Shown here: piece by piece, positions 35,414-44,889 of the stretch
Numbering within the stretch: position 1 is the stretch's first letter
How the letters are laid out: each line of letters opens with the position of its first letter
DNA from: Streptomyces cyaneochromogenes
Lineage (GTDB): Bacteria; Actinomycetota; Actinomycetes; Streptomycetales; Streptomycetaceae
Direction of reading: 5' to 3'
DNA length: 64,000 nucleotides
Assembly (NCBI RefSeq): GCF_003963535.1
Contig: NZ_CP034539.1
Span: forward strand, 10,292,001 to 10,356,000
Program-made: the position numbers and the translations under genes
The notes under the pieces: generated by a model
The model's database searches: none
Seen by the model: only the letters and a program-made list of their open reading frames with translations
Told to the model about the DNA's origin: nothing

Positions 35414-36535
35414 GAGGTCGTTTTCCTCTGTAGTGCGGTGTTATCTCTTGTTTTGCTCCTGCTGATGATCTGGTGCTGGCGAGTCTGCAGTGCGGGCAGC
35501 GGTTGGCGAGGCGGATGGTGTGGCGTCTGGGAAGAGAGCCGACTTACGCCTGTCTCATTCCAGGACGCCCGGATCTGTCCCGTGCTCCCGCCAGGCGGAA
35601 CGCACGCCTGGGCGCACGCCCCCAACCGGCGGTATGCCCAGGTCATGACCGACCGTCGTGCGTATCCGAGTGATCTGTCCGATGCCCGCTGGGAGTTGAT
35701 CGAGCCGGTGCTGTCCGCCTGGCGCTTCGAACGCCGCGGCCGGGCCCTGGACTTCGGCCGGCCGCCCCGGCACGACCTGCGCGAGATCATGAACGCGATC
35801 CTGTACGTGGACCGCACCGGCTGCCAGTGGGCCTACCTCCCGCACGACTTCCCGCCCCACCAGACGGTCTACGGCTACTTCGCCAAATGGCAGACCGACG
35901 GCGTCTTCGCCCAGCTCAACGGCTTGTTACGGGAGTTGGTGCGCCAGCAGGAAGGCAAACACCGCCACCCTTCGGCCTGCGTGATCGACGCCCAGAGCGT
36001 CAAGACCTCCACCTCCGTCCCCGCCAGAACACAAGGCATCGACGCGGGCAAGAAGATCGTCGGCCGCAAGCGCAGCATCATCACTGACACCCTCGGCCTG
36101 CTGCTGGCGGTGCTGGTCACGGCGGCCGGCGTCCAGGATTCCACCGCCGGCCGCACGCTGCTCGAGCAGGCCGCCACCGACCACCCCACCCTGCGCAAGG
36201 TCTGGGTCGACGGCGGCTACCGCAAGCACTTCGTCGAGCACGCCGCCACCCTCGGCATCGACCTCGAAATCGTCCAACGCACCCCCGGGACCAGAGGATT
36301 CGCCCCGATCCCGAAGCGGTGGACAGTCGAGCGAACCTACGGCTGGCTCATGCTGCACCGGCGCCTGGCCCGCGACTACGAAACCCACCCGCACCGCTCC
36401 GAAGCCATGATCCACCTGGCCATGACCGACCTGATGGCCCGCCGCCTCACCGGCGAGACCACCATCTCCTGGCGCGACCCGACATAGCAGAATCAAAGCG
36501 ACATCTCGGGATGAAACAACGGGAGAAAACGACCT
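35414..36535 (+). mobile_element. IS5-family element, complete
   Basis: Terminal repeats AGAGGTCGTTTTC (35413-35425) and its complement GAAAACGACCTCT (36525-36537) bracket an intact transposase. The 5-base sequence CTAAG flanks both sides (35410-35414 and 36536-36540), fitting the CTAR-type target duplication of IS5; because repeat and target overlap, the true edge is uncertain by 1-2 bases. The right flank is immediately the IS4-type element. Confidence 0.8.
35645..36487 (+). CDS. IS5-family transposase, single frame
   Basis: 280 residues. N-terminal DUF4096-like start (YPSDLSDARWELIEPVLSAW, LYVDRTGCQWAYLPHDFPP). The catalytic triad is complete: CVIDAQSVKTS (D), KVWVDGGYRKH (D), WTVERTYGWLMLHRRLARDY (E). 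It reads through without a frameshift, unlike the other two IS5 transposases in the window. The only gene of the element 35414-36535. Confidence 0.9.
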   Translation: MTDRRAYPSDLSDARWELIEPVLSAWRFERRGRALDFGRPPRHDLREIMNAILYVDRTGCQWAYLPHDFPPHQTVYGYFAKWQTDGVFAQLNGLLRELVRQQEGKHRHPSACVIDAQSVKTSTSVPARTQGIDAGKKIVGRKRSIITDTLGLLLAVLVTAAGVQDSTAGRTLLEQAATDHPTLRKVWVDGGYRKHFVEHAATLGIDLEIVQRTPGTRGFAPIPKRWTVERTYGWLMLHRRLARDYETHPHRSEAMIHLAMTDLMARRLTGETTISWRDPT

Positions 36536-36540
36536 CTAAG

Positions 36541-38000
36541 TGCAATGCCGTTGCTTTACGCGTTCGCGGGTTGGGGTCGTTGGATGCGGATTGCTCGGGT
36601 GCCGGTGCGGGTGGGCTGGGGCCAGGTGTGGTGTTCGGCCCGTTTGAGCCAGTAGTTGGACATCTTGCGTTTGACGACGCGGGGTTGGCTGCGCAGGCGT
36701 CTGTGCGGCAGGAGGCGTTCGAGCAGGTCCTGCTGGAGCACGTCGAGCGTTCTGACCAGCAGGTCAGGGGGAAAAGCTGCCCGGCGTGACGGTCACGCTG
36801 CGCCGGGCGGAGCGCAGGGTTTCGGTGAAGGAGATCCGGTCGGCATCCAGGCCCCGGGTGGCGGCGGTTCTCACCATCAGCTCGCGCAGCGCGTGGTGGA
36901 CCAGCAGATGTGCCCAGATCTGTTGCAGGACGCCGTCGGGGGTTTTGCTGCTGAGGACGACGCGGGCTCCGCGTTGATGGGTCTTGAGCTCGGCGAAGAC
37001 GGCTTCCGCCTCCCAGCGCTCTTGGTAGAGCGCGGCCAGCTGGCGGGCGGGATAGCGGCGTGCATCGAGCAGGCTGGTGACCAGCCGGTAGTCGTCACCC
37101 TCACGGCCAGTGCCGTTGAGCTGGTAGGCCACCACCCGCACCGCGACGGGATCAGTGTGAGCGCGATCGGTGTGAGCGTGGATGCGGGAGATCCAGGAGC
37201 CGTCCCGCAACTGCCGGTCGACGGGCAGGATGCGGTTGGCGGGCACCCGCCACAGTAGATCGGCGCCGGTGGCGGTGAAGGCCCGCCACAACGGCACGCC
37301 GAGGAATTCCCGGTCGGCCAGGAGGAGTTGGCCCGGTCCGCAGGAGCGGGGCAGGCGGCCGACCAGGGTGACTTCGCCGGTGCGGCAGCCGGCCAGCTCG
37401 GCGTCCAGGACGAGGTGGGTGCCCACCTCGATCAGGCAGGCCATCCGCACCTGGGGAAAGGAGGACTTGTCGTGGCCGCGGCTGTTTCCGGGGCGGCCGA
37501 AGGCGGCCTCGTTGGCCGGGCTGTCGGCGACGTCCCAGCAGGTGGCGTCCACCGCCAGCAGTTGCAGCCCGCGCCAGAAGCAGCCCGGGGTGGCCTGGGT
37601 GCCCATTGGCTTGGCTGTCGTGGCGAACAGCACCCGCAGCGGCTCCGGTCCCAACCGCTGGCGGGCGCGAAACAGTGACGACTTCGCCGGGATGTGCCAC
37701 TCGCCCAGCAGCCCCCGGCCCCGCAGGCCCTCGACCAGGTGCCGCATCACGTCTAGATACGGCGCCGGGGAGAACAGGGCCAGCCCGAGCACGAAGTACA
37801 CCACCAGCCGGGCCGGCAGCAGGCGTCTGCGCTGCTCCGCACGACCGCACGCGGCCACCACGCGATCCACCAACCCGGACGGATACACCCAGGTCAGCAG
37901 CCCCAAGCCCGATAACTCACCGACGTCTGCAGACACCCGCACCACCCCCGGGAGCACTGCACAGCAGCGTACGCCCACGAGCTATTGCAACGGCATTGCA
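36541..38000 (-). mobile_element. IS4-family element, complete ends
   Basis: Perfect 14-bp inverted repeats TGCAATGCCGTTGC (36541-36554) and GCAACGGCATTGCA (37987-38000). The direct repeat TCTAAGTG occurs at 36535-36542 and 38001-38008, overlapping the left repeat by two bases; TCTAAG alone is outside both ends. The element is inserted flush against the right end of the IS5 element, sharing its CTAAG target. Confidence 0.8.
36556..37978 (-). CDS. IS4-family transposase with a frameshift
   Basis: The main frame (37978-36764, 404 residues, GTG start) contains the IS4 N-terminal domain (LLTWVYPSGLVDRVVAACGR), LLAVDATCWDVAD (D), LLLADREFLGVPLW (D) and the Y-R-E motif YQERWEAEAVFAELKTHQRG. It ends at CCC TGA near 36764, but the usual C-terminus resumes in the +1 frame: DLLVRTLDVLQQDLLERLLP, HRRLRSQPRVVKRKMSNYWL, stop at 36556. 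This is either a mutation in TTTTCCCCC or a +1 recoding event. All catalytic residues precede the shift. Confidence 0.75.
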
Positions 38001-38090
38001 TCTAAGTGGCGTTGCCGGCCTGGTGATCCATCGTTGGGGACAAATTCAGAGCGACGGCGCGCGGGCGGCTCGTATGATCACGAGTGGGAT

Positions 38091-38164
38091 GGGGCCCGTA
38101 GCGCAGTGGTTGTCGCGCCTTCACCGCATGTGGGAGGACGCCGGTTCGAATCCGGCCGGCCCCG
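38091..38164 (+). tRNA. Degenerate tRNA-like sequence (pseudo-tRNA)
   Basis: The T-arm is perfect: GCCGG, loop TTCGAAT, CCGGC (38140-38156). The D-arm GCGC/GCGC has loop AGTGGTTGTC, and the acceptor GGGGCC pairs with GGCCCC. Defects: a C-C mismatch at the seventh acceptor pair with an extra base before the D-stem; an anticodon stem with an A-G mismatch; and no T at position 33. The loop CGCATGT would place CAT at the anticodon; another pairing with a bulged G would give GCA. No CCA is encoded. Probably a decayed or non-canonical tRNA; the isotype is not assignable. Confidence 0.4.
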
Positions 38165-38399
38165 TCCCAGCCCGGCAATATCTCGCGATGCCGACAGGGC
38201 GCGTTTCCCCGGGAGTTGGAAGCCCGGGCGGCCGAACAATCTGGCGTTGAACATTTTGATCCGGTGGGGCCTTTTGCGTCAGGCACGCCCCCCCCCGCGA
38301 CCTGCGACGCTACAGGGTCACGCGACTCCGCAACGGCTCTGCGCCCGTACCTGCCATGCTGAGCAAGCCCGATTCCATCCGCATACCTTGGAGGTCGTG

Positions 38400-39464
38400 A
38401 TGCGTGCAGGCATCGTGGTCAGCGCGCACCCCGGAGTGGAGGACCTCGCCGTGCGGGCCGAGGAGTTGGGCTTGCACAGCTTCTGGGTCAACGACACCCC
38501 GATGGTCCACGGCGACCCCTTCGTCGCCTTGAGCCTGTGCGCGAAGGCCACCAGCCGCATCAGGCTCGGCATCGGCGTGACCTCACCGGCGCTGCGCTCG
38601 GCCCCGGCCGCCGCGAGCGGGCTCGCCAGCCTCAACGCCCTGGCACCGGGCCGGATCATCTGCGGCGTCGGCACCGGAAACACCGCCCGGCGCACCCTGG
38701 GCATGCGGCCGACCACGGCGGCCGGGCTGGATAACTTCACCGCCGCACTGCAGGACCTGTGCGCCGGACGCTCGACCGAGTACCGCGAAGGTGACCGGGT
38801 GAGCGACATCCGGTTCCTGCACACCGGGGCGTACGTGAACACCACCGACCCGATCGAGTTCGTCGTGGCCGCGCTCGGCCCGCAGGCCGCCGCCGTCGCC
38901 GGCCGCCGCGGCACCGGCCTCATCTCCTTCGGCCTGCTGGACCCCACGGCCTGGCACGCGCTGCAGGACGCCCGCCGCCACGCCGCCCCGGACACACCCC
39001 GCGACCCCGACTCCCACACGGACTCCTACGTGGTCACCTCGCTCCACATACTCGACGAGGACGAGGACCCCCACGGCGACGCGGCCCGGGACGCGACCGG
39101 CCACCTCGTCCTGTCGCTGCTGGCCTTCGCCGCCGACACGGCAGCCGAAAAGCCCGCCTTCGCCGAGCAACTCGGCCCTGAGGAACGCGAGGCGGTGCGG
39201 CGGCTCCTCGACCGGCGCGACACCACCGCCACCGCGCCGGACCGGCACACCAAGCTCTACCCCAACTACCTCGGACGCATCGCACCGCAGGACCGGGACC
39301 TGGTTCTGCCCTCGCTGATGAACACCCTGGCCCTGGTCGGCACCCGCGACGACGTCCTCGCCCGCATCGCCACCCTGGAACAGGCCGGCGTCGACGAACT
39401 CCTCATCCAGCCGGTGATCGACCCGCCCACCGAGATGGCCCAGCTCGCGAAACTCCTCACCTGA
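38400..39464 (+). CDS. LLM-class flavin-dependent oxidoreductase
   Basis: 354-residue luciferase-like monooxygenase. MRAGIVVSAHPGVEDLAVRA, EELGLHSFWVNDTPM, SRIRLGIGVTSPALRSAPAA and IICGVGTGNTARRTLGM follow the family order, and the C-terminus has LVGTRDDVLARIATLEQAGV. It is more like the F420/FMN 'TIGR03842/coenzyme F420' branch than SsuD, judged by VTSPALRSAP; the cofactor is not certain. ATG at 38400 with TTGGAGG 8 bases upstream. Monocistronic. Confidence 0.85.
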   Translation: MRAGIVVSAHPGVEDLAVRAEELGLHSFWVNDTPMVHGDPFVALSLCAKATSRIRLGIGVTSPALRSAPAAASGLASLNALAPGRIICGVGTGNTARRTLGMRPTTAAGLDNFTAALQDLCAGRSTEYREGDRVSDIRFLHTGAYVNTTDPIEFVVAALGPQAAAVAGRRGTGLISFGLLDPTAWHALQDARRHAAPDTPRDPDSHTDSYVVTSLHILDEDEDPHGDAARDATGHLVLSLLAFAADTAAEKPAFAEQLGPEEREAVRRLLDRRDTTATAPDRHTKLYPNYLGRIAPQDRDLVLPSLMNTLALVGTRDDVLARIATLEQAGVDELLIQPVIDPPTEMAQLAKLLT

Positions 39465-39778
39465 GCGGAACCGCCCGCCGCACGTCCATGACCTGCACAC
39501 CTACAAGACCACCAGGACTTGCAACAGCCCTGTCCGCGACGAAGGTTCGGTTCTGCCACTTATCGTTGAAGAGGTCTTGCGGCCTGGCGGCGCCGGCGAA
39601 GTGCTTGGCGGTGCGGTACATCCTGCCGAGCTGCCGCGGGACGCAGCGCCTGCTGGGGCCGGCCCTCAGCGGCGCGCGGGCAGTAGCGTGCCGGGCCGGG
39701 GGTGCGGTCGGCGAAGCGGCGACAAGTCAGCCAAGGCGAGTCGGGCATCTTCGCCCGCGGGCCGGAAATGGCCGCGCA
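39465..39778. other. Convergent intergenic region, no gene supported
   Basis: A minus-strand frame reads MYRTAKHFAGAARPQDLFND then KWQNRTFV; it looks like eroded coding sequence but no family is recognised. No terminator hairpin is obvious. Confidence 0.3.
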
Positions 39779-40900
39779 TCAACTCCCTGATGTCTCGCCA
39801 TCAGGGTGCGGGGACACCGCGGGTAGTTCCACAGTGATGCGGATCCCGCCGGCAGGGCGCGGCGTAAGAGTGAGTGTTCCGTCGTGTGCCTGAGTGATGC
39901 TCTTGACAATGGCCAGGCCCAGGCCGACGCCTGCGTGGTCGCCGTGTATGCGTTCGGTGCCGCGCTGGAAGGGTTCGGTGAGGGTCGAGACCAGCTGGGG
40001 GGTGAGCTGCTCCCCGGTGTTTTCGACAGTGAGCACCACAGTCTTGGGACGGACGCTGGTATTCACCCACACGGTGCCCTGTTCAGGCAGGTTGTGGACG
40101 ATCGCGTTCTGCACAAGGTTCATGGTCAGCTGCAGCAGGAGCGAGTGTGAGCCGAGGGTGGGGGTGATCTCGCCGCAGGTCTCGATGGTGACGCCGCGCC
40201 TTTCCCCGAGGGGGAGAAGTGTTTCGGTGGCTTCCTCCGCCATGAGGGACAGGTCGACGGGTTCTCGGGTGAAGGAGCGCAGGTTGGCGCGGCTGAGCAG
40301 GAGGAGTGCCTCGGTGAGGTCGATCGCTCGGGTGTTGACGGTGTGGAGGCGGTCGACAAGCCGGCCGGTGTCGCGGTTGGGATCGGTGCGGGCCGCGTCG
40401 AGAAGAGTCTTCGTGATCGCCAGCGGGGTGCGCAGTTCGTGGGAGGCGTTGGCTGCGAATCTCTGCTGTTCGGCGATGTGCGCTTCGAGCTGCGTGAGCA
40501 TGGTGTCGAAGGCGTCGGCGAGTTCGCGGAACTCGTCTTTGCGACCCGTTAGCCGGATTCGATGGGAAAGTGATCCATTCGTGGCCACGCGTGTGGCGTT
40601 GGTGATTCGGGTCAGAGGGGCGAGCATCCGGCCGGCCAGGATCCATCCCCCCACGAGACCGAATACCAGCAGGAACGTCAGCACTACGGCTGTCGCCGGG
40701 GCGTAGGCACGCAGAATGACGGTGCGGATAGGTACGAACTCACCGGGGCGGCTCGAAACGACGCTGAAGTCGCGCAGGAGGAACACCCACACGGTAGCGA
40801 GCAGCAGGACGCCTGCGATCATGAGGAACCCGGCGTAACTGAGGGTTAGTTTGAGGCGAACGCTCAACCCAGGTGCCCTATCCACGCTCGCCTGCCCCAT
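39779..40900 (-). CDS. Sensor histidine kinase of a two-component system
   Basis: 373 residues. Two transmembrane helices (about 18-38 and 68-92) flank a short extracytoplasmic loop, then HAMP (LAPLTRITNATRVATNGSLS), HisKA with the phosphorylated His in FAANASHELRTPLAITKTLL (about 155) and HATPase_c (MNLVQNAIVHNL, VENTGEQL, GLGLAIVKSITQAHDG). Its ATG at 40900 lies inside the response-regulator gene (23-base overlap), so the pair is translationally coupled. The very short sensor loop suggests detection of membrane stress or a partner. Organisation is VanS-like. Confidence 0.9.
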   Translation of the reverse strand: MGQASVDRAPGLSVRLKLTLSYAGFLMIAGVLLLATVWVFLLRDFSVVSSRPGEFVPIRTVILRAYAPATAVVLTFLLVFGLVGGWILAGRMLAPLTRITNATRVATNGSLSHRIRLTGRKDEFRELADAFDTMLTQLEAHIAEQQRFAANASHELRTPLAITKTLLDAARTDPNRDTGRLVDRLHTVNTRAIDLTEALLLLSRANLRSFTREPVDLSLMAEEATETLLPLGERRGVTIETCGEITPTLGSHSLLLQLTMNLVQNAIVHNLPEQGTVWVNTSVRPKTVVLTVENTGEQLTPQLVSTLTEPFQRGTERIHGDHAGVGLGLAIVKSITQAHDGTLTLTPRPAGGIRITVELPAVSPHPDGETSGS

Positions 40901-41573
40901 GTCCGGCTGCCGGTTGCGCGTCGATGCGGTAGCCGACGCCTGGCACGGTGGCGATGATCCAGGGTTCGCCGAGACGCTTGCGCAGTGCCGAGACCGTGAT
41001 GCGGACGGCGTTGGTGAACGGGTCGGCGTTCTCATCCCACGCCCGCTCCAGCAACTCCTCGGCGCTGACGACACCGCCTTCGGCAGCGACGAGGACTTCG
41101 AGCACGGCGAACTGCTTCCTGGTCAGCGCGACGTAGCGGTCGTCGCGGTAGACCTCTCTGCGGAACGGATCCAGACGCAGGCCTGCGATCTCTCGCACGG
41201 GAGGCCTGCTGTGGGCACGCCTGCGGTCCAGGGCTCTGAGCCTGAGCGCGAGTTCCTGGAGTTCGAAGGGTTTCGTGAGGTAGTCGTCGGCGCCGAGCCC
41301 GAACCCGGAGGCCTTGTCGTCGAGACGGTCGGCTGCGGTGAGCATGAGGATCGGCATGCCGCTGCCGGAGGCGACGATGCGTTTGGCGATCTCGTCACCG
41401 GAGGGGCCTGGGATGTCGCGGTCGAGGACGGCGATGTCGTAGGTGTTGATGCGTAGGAGTTCCAGAGCGGTGTCGCCGTCACCCGCGATGTCGGCTGCGA
41501 TCGCTTCCAGGCGTAGGCCATCGCGGATGGCTTCTGCCAGATAGGGCTCGTCCTCGACAATCAACACACGCAT
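40878..41573 (-). CDS. OmpR-family response regulator
   Basis: 231 residues. Receiver domain with VEDEPY acidic pocket, phospho-acceptor Asp in YDIAVLDRDIPGPSGDE (about 52), MLTAAD and the Lys in DDYLTKPF; winged-helix output with VALTRKQFAVLEVLVAAEGG and VRITVSALRKRLGEPWIIAT, VPGVGYRID. It precedes and overlaps the kinase gene. Target genes are not evident; no exporter or cell-wall gene is adjacent. Confidence 0.92.
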   Translation of the reverse strand: MRVLIVEDEPYLAEAIRDGLRLEAIAADIAGDGDTALELLRINTYDIAVLDRDIPGPSGDEIAKRIVASGSGMPILMLTAADRLDDKASGFGLGADDYLTKPFELQELALRLRALDRRRAHSRPPVREIAGLRLDPFRREVYRDDRYVALTRKQFAVLEVLVAAEGGVVSAEELLERAWDENADPFTNAVRITVSALRKRLGEPWIIATVPGVGYRIDAQPAAGHGAGERG

Positions 41574-41689
41574 GCTCCGAGGCTACGAGTCGGCGCATAT
41601 CGGCGGCATATCCAAAGCCACATACGTGCCGGCAGCGCTGGGCCGCGGTACTGAGCAACAGACAGCCGTGAGCCGAGCCGCCGAGCCGT

Positions 41690-42690
41690 CAGCCTCCCGA
41701 CGGTCCGGCTGATGGGCGGTCGGCCGCCGAGAGCTGCGTGCGGCCGCTCGTAGTTGTGGTAGTTCACGAACTCCGCGAGTCAACGCGGCGTTCATATTCG
41801 GTTGTGTAGTCGCGGACGTACGCCCACTCGCGGGTGAGCGTCCCGTTATACCTCTCCACCTTCCCGTTCGTGCGCGGCGTGTACGGCCTGGTCCGCTTGT
41901 GCTTCGTACCGGTCGCGGCGAGGGCGTCAGCCCAGGTCGTAGACCGGTAGCACGCGCCGTTGTCGGTGAGGCAGCGGCGGATCCGTGTGATGCCGTCGGC
42001 GGCGAAGAAGGAAGCGGCCCGGTTCCAGAAGGCGACCGCGGTGACGGCCTTCTCATCGTCCAGGGCCTCGGTGTAGGCAAGCCGGGAGTGGTCGTCGAGC
42101 GCCGAATGCAGGTACGTGTATCCGACCTTGCCGGTGCCGGGACCGGTGCGTTTGGAGGCACGGGCGGACTCGGTGCCGACGCCGTGCATTCGCCGGCCGC
42201 CGCCGGTCGGGATGCGTCCGTGCTTCTTGATGTCGACGTGGACCAGGTCGCCGACCCTGTCGTGCTCGTAGCGGATGACCTCGCGCAGCTGCTGGCCGGT
42301 CGGTGGATCCAGGTCCCGGAGCCGGTTGAGTCCTCGCCTCACCAGGATGCGGTGCACAGTCGCCGGCGCGAGTGTGACGCCGTGCAGCCGCTGTAGGTCG
42401 GCGGCTAGCCGGGCTGGTCCGTGCTTGGTCTGCCGCCGCAGCACCTCCACCAGGTCGGCGATGTCCTTGGGGGTGCGGGCGGGACTGGGGGCGGACGGGA
42501 GGAGTGGTCGAGCAGTCCGTTCTCGCCGCGCGCGTCAGCGGGCGTACCCCTTCGCCAGGCAGCGGCGGGAGATCCCGGCTCCCGCAGCGACGTGCGCGAT
42601 CGGACGTCCGGCTCGACCCGCAGACACAAGCGCAGACGTCCTTCGGGGGTCAGCGGTGCGTTCCGATGTCCCCTGCTGGTGGCGCTCCTG
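41690..42690 (-). pseudogene. IS481-family transposase, multiply frameshifted
   Basis: Three pieces in different frames rebuild one transposase. N-terminus: SRGHRNAPLTPEGRLRLCLR, GENGLLDHSSRPPPVPPA. Core: ARLAADLQRLHGVTLAPATV, VGDLVHVDIKKHGRIPTGGG (D), RIRRCLTDNGACYRSTTWAD (D), PYTPRTNGKVERYNGTLTRE (E). C-terminus: NYHNYERPHAALGGRPPISR. Frame breaks lie near 42470 and 41778. The HTH-plus-DDE set is otherwise complete, so inactivation is fairly recent. It lies just upstream of the response-regulator start and may have changed its promoter. Confidence 0.8.
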
Positions 42691-42759
42691 GACTCGGCGG
42701 CCGCGTTCACCGGGAGCCCTGGGATCTCAGGGCTCCCGCGTGAGCGACTGTGCGTGGCG

Positions 42760-43158
42760 TCAGCGTCCGAACTTTTCGATGGCCGCCGGGGTGACAGGGG
42801 TGAAGAAGTTGATGAGGTTGCCGTCGGGGTCGCGGAACAGCAGTGACCGGTTGCCCCAGGGCATCGTGGTGGGCTCGTTGACGAAGTCGGTGACGAAGCC
42901 GGTCAGGTTCTGGTGAACGCGGTCCACGTCGTCGACGAGGAACTCGGTGATCACGCTGTGGTTGTCCGCCGGGCGGGCAGAGTCCGGGGCGAGCAGCGGG
43001 ACGGTGCGGGTGCCGGCGATCGCGAGGGTGGCGCCCGCAGTCTGGAGTTCGGCGAAGTCCTCAGTGGCCCACGTCGCCCGCGCCCCTGTGGCTCGCTCGT
43101 AGAAGTCGACGAGGCGTGCGACGTCGCTGGTGATGATGCGGATCGAGACGAAGTCCAT
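42760..43158 (-). CDS. VOC (glyoxalase/bleomycin-resistance-like) protein
   Basis: 132 residues, one VOC fold: MDFVSIRIITSDVARLVDFY, ERATGARATWATEDFAELQT, then WGNRSLLFRDPDGNLINFFT with the metal-type Glu/Asp pattern. ATG at 43158 with AAGGAGAT upstream. Divergent from the WYL regulator with 93 bases between starts; this VOC/WYL pairing is common in actinomycetes and implies direct control. Substrate unknown. Confidence 0.85.
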   Translation of the reverse strand: MDFVSIRIITSDVARLVDFYERATGARATWATEDFAELQTAGATLAIAGTRTVPLLAPDSARPADNHSVITEFLVDDVDRVHQNLTGFVTDFVNEPTTMPWGNRSLLFRDPDGNLINFFTPVTPAAIEKFGR

Positions 43159-43213
43159 GGGAATCTCCTTGGCTGTGCTGGAGGCGTGCTCGTCGCAGGC
43201 TAGGAGAAATAGT

Positions 43214-43228
43214 GGACAGAATCGGTCC
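43214..43228. promoter_or_regulatory. Putative WYL-regulator operator GGAC-N7-GTCC
   Basis: TGGACAGAATCGGTCCT contains GGAC and GTCC arms around 7 bases, midway between the divergent VOC and WYL genes. A likely shared operator; binding is inference. Confidence 0.45.
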
Positions 43229-43251
43229 TGTATTCGCGTTAGGTTGTGAAC

Positions 43252-44262
43252 ATGCCTCGACCCACTGCCCGCGTGCTGACACTCCTGGAGTTGCTGCAGT
43301 CGGGCGGCACCCGGACGGTGGCCGAACTCGCCGACCGGCTCGGCGTCGAAGGGCGCACCGTGCGCCGGTATGTGGACCAACTGATCGACCTCGACGTGCC
43401 CGTGGAATCGGTGCGCGGCCGCTACGGCGGGTACCGGCTCGCCCCCGGGTACCGCCTGCCTCCGCTCATGCTCAGCGACGACGAGGCGCTGGCCGTGCTG
43501 CTCGGCCTGGTCGCGGGCCGCCGAGCAGGGTTGACGCCGGCGGAGCGCACGGCAAGCGAGACGGCGTCGGCGAAGATCCGGCGGGTGCTGCCCAAGCACA
43601 TCGCCCGTCGGCTCGACACACTCCTGGAAGCTCTCGCCTTCACGGAGCAGCCTGGCGAGTTCGACACCCCGGACGCCGGGGTCCTGCTCACGATCGCCGC
43701 TGCGGTGCGCCACCACCGACCGGTCTCGATCCGCTACACCGACCGTGACGGGCGGCGCAGCGAACGCACGCTGCACGCGTACGGGATCGTCGCCCATTCG
43801 GGCCGGTGGTACGTCACGGGCAAGGACGCCCAGATCGGCGAGGACCGAACCTTCCGGCTCGATCGCATCGCAGACGCGCGGACCCTGCCCGGCTCATTCG
43901 AAGCGCCAGTGGGTCCCGGTCCGGAACAGCGCGTGTTGTCAGGGTTCGCCACGGCCGAGTACCGGCATGAGGTGACCTTGCGGATCCACGGGACAGTTGA
44001 GCAGATCCGCGCCCGCCTTCCAGCCAGCGTCGCGAGCCTGGAGGAGCACGAGTCCGCGGCCGGCGAGGACCGCGCGACCGAGCGCTGGCTGCGCGTCGAG
44101 CTGCGGGCGGAGCGGCTCGACTGGTTGCCCCCGGTACTCGCCTCACTCGACCGGCCGTTCGTCATCGAGCGCCCCGATGAACTCCGCGACCAAGTCATCG
44201 CACTCGCCAATCGCCTCACGTCCTACGCCGCCGAGTCTGACCGCGAGGAACCAATGTCATGA
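43252..44262 (+). CDS. WYL-domain transcriptional regulator (YafY/PafC-like)
   Basis: 336 residues. N-terminal HTH_11 (RVLTLLELLQSGGTRTVAEL, ADRLGVEGRTVRRYVDQL), then the WYL domain from about 140 (VSIRYTDRDGRRSERTLHAY, AHSGRWYVTGKDA, TFRLDRI) and the WCX C-terminus (WLRVELRAERLDWLPPVLAS). WYL domains sense nucleic acids or nucleotides. ATG at 43252 is chosen over GTG two codons earlier. Its stop overlaps the convergent neighbour by six bases. Confidence 0.9.
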   Translation: MPRPTARVLTLLELLQSGGTRTVAELADRLGVEGRTVRRYVDQLIDLDVPVESVRGRYGGYRLAPGYRLPPLMLSDDEALAVLLGLVAGRRAGLTPAERTASETASAKIRRVLPKHIARRLDTLLEALAFTEQPGEFDTPDAGVLLTIAAAVRHHRPVSIRYTDRDGRRSERTLHAYGIVAHSGRWYVTGKDAQIGEDRTFRLDRIADARTLPGSFEAPVGPGPEQRVLSGFATAEYRHEVTLRIHGTVEQIRARLPASVASLEEHESAAGEDRATERWLRVELRAERLDWLPPVLASLDRPFVIERPDELRDQVIALANRLTSYAAESDREEPMS

Positions 44263-44875
44263 GATGGCACAGCTAGGGGTGAGCAGAGCGGCCGACCACA
44301 CCTTGGTGTCCACGCGCCGGTCGTCGGGATATGCGTACGTCTTGAGCAACGTCACCCGCGATTTGTCGGGCAGCTCACTGGTGACGCAACTGTCGAACTC
44401 GGACTGGGCCATGCTCGGACAGCCGATGGTCAGCTCGGCCTGTGGGTCAGAAAGTCCCGGTCGGATCGGCGTGAACCGGCTGAAGCCGAGGAGGATGGCC
44501 GCCGGGCCGTCGCCGTCGTCGTAGACGACCTCTACGGCGGACGGGCTGAGCGCCGCGCCCATTTCCTCCGGCTCGGTGATCCTGCCCTTGGGCACCATGC
44601 TTTTGAGCGCGGCGACCAGGTCGGCCTTGGCCGTGGGGTGGGGCCTCGGCGTCGTGGGGGAGTCCTCGCCCCAGGGGCCGAGCAGCGCCCCGCCCACCCC
44701 GACGAGGGCGATGCCGACCGCACCGGCCACCACGGCGGCCCGCCGCAGCCGCCGCCCCGCGCGCCGTCCTCGTGGCGACGAGCGCGGTCCGGTCGTCCTC
44801 GGAACCGGCGTCGAAGTCATGCGGGGCAGGACTGAGCCGCCCTTCGAACTGCTCCTCGTCGTGCTCTTCGGGCAT
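44257..44875 (-). pseudogene. Single-pass membrane protein, frameshifted
   Basis: The ATG at 44875 opens MPEEHDEEQFEGRLSPAPHD, then EDDRTALVATRTARG; near 44765 the sense continues in another frame as RRAGRRLRRAAVVAGAVGIA, LVGVGGALLGPWG (transmembrane helix) and an outer domain ending TKVWSAALLTPSCAIS. Layout (acidic cytosolic N-terminus, Arg-rich stop, one helix, extracytoplasmic domain) is that of proteins encoded beside SigE-type ECF sigma factors. As written the gene needs a frameshift to be expressed. Confidence 0.6.
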
Positions 44876-44889
44876 GAAAGCACCACCGT

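Noticed and set aside
38002..38286. A 94-codon minus-strand open frame
   Set aside because: It is the complement of the tRNA-like sequence; peptides of this kind (LPHAVKARQPLRYGP) are a known artefact of translating tRNA antisense strands.
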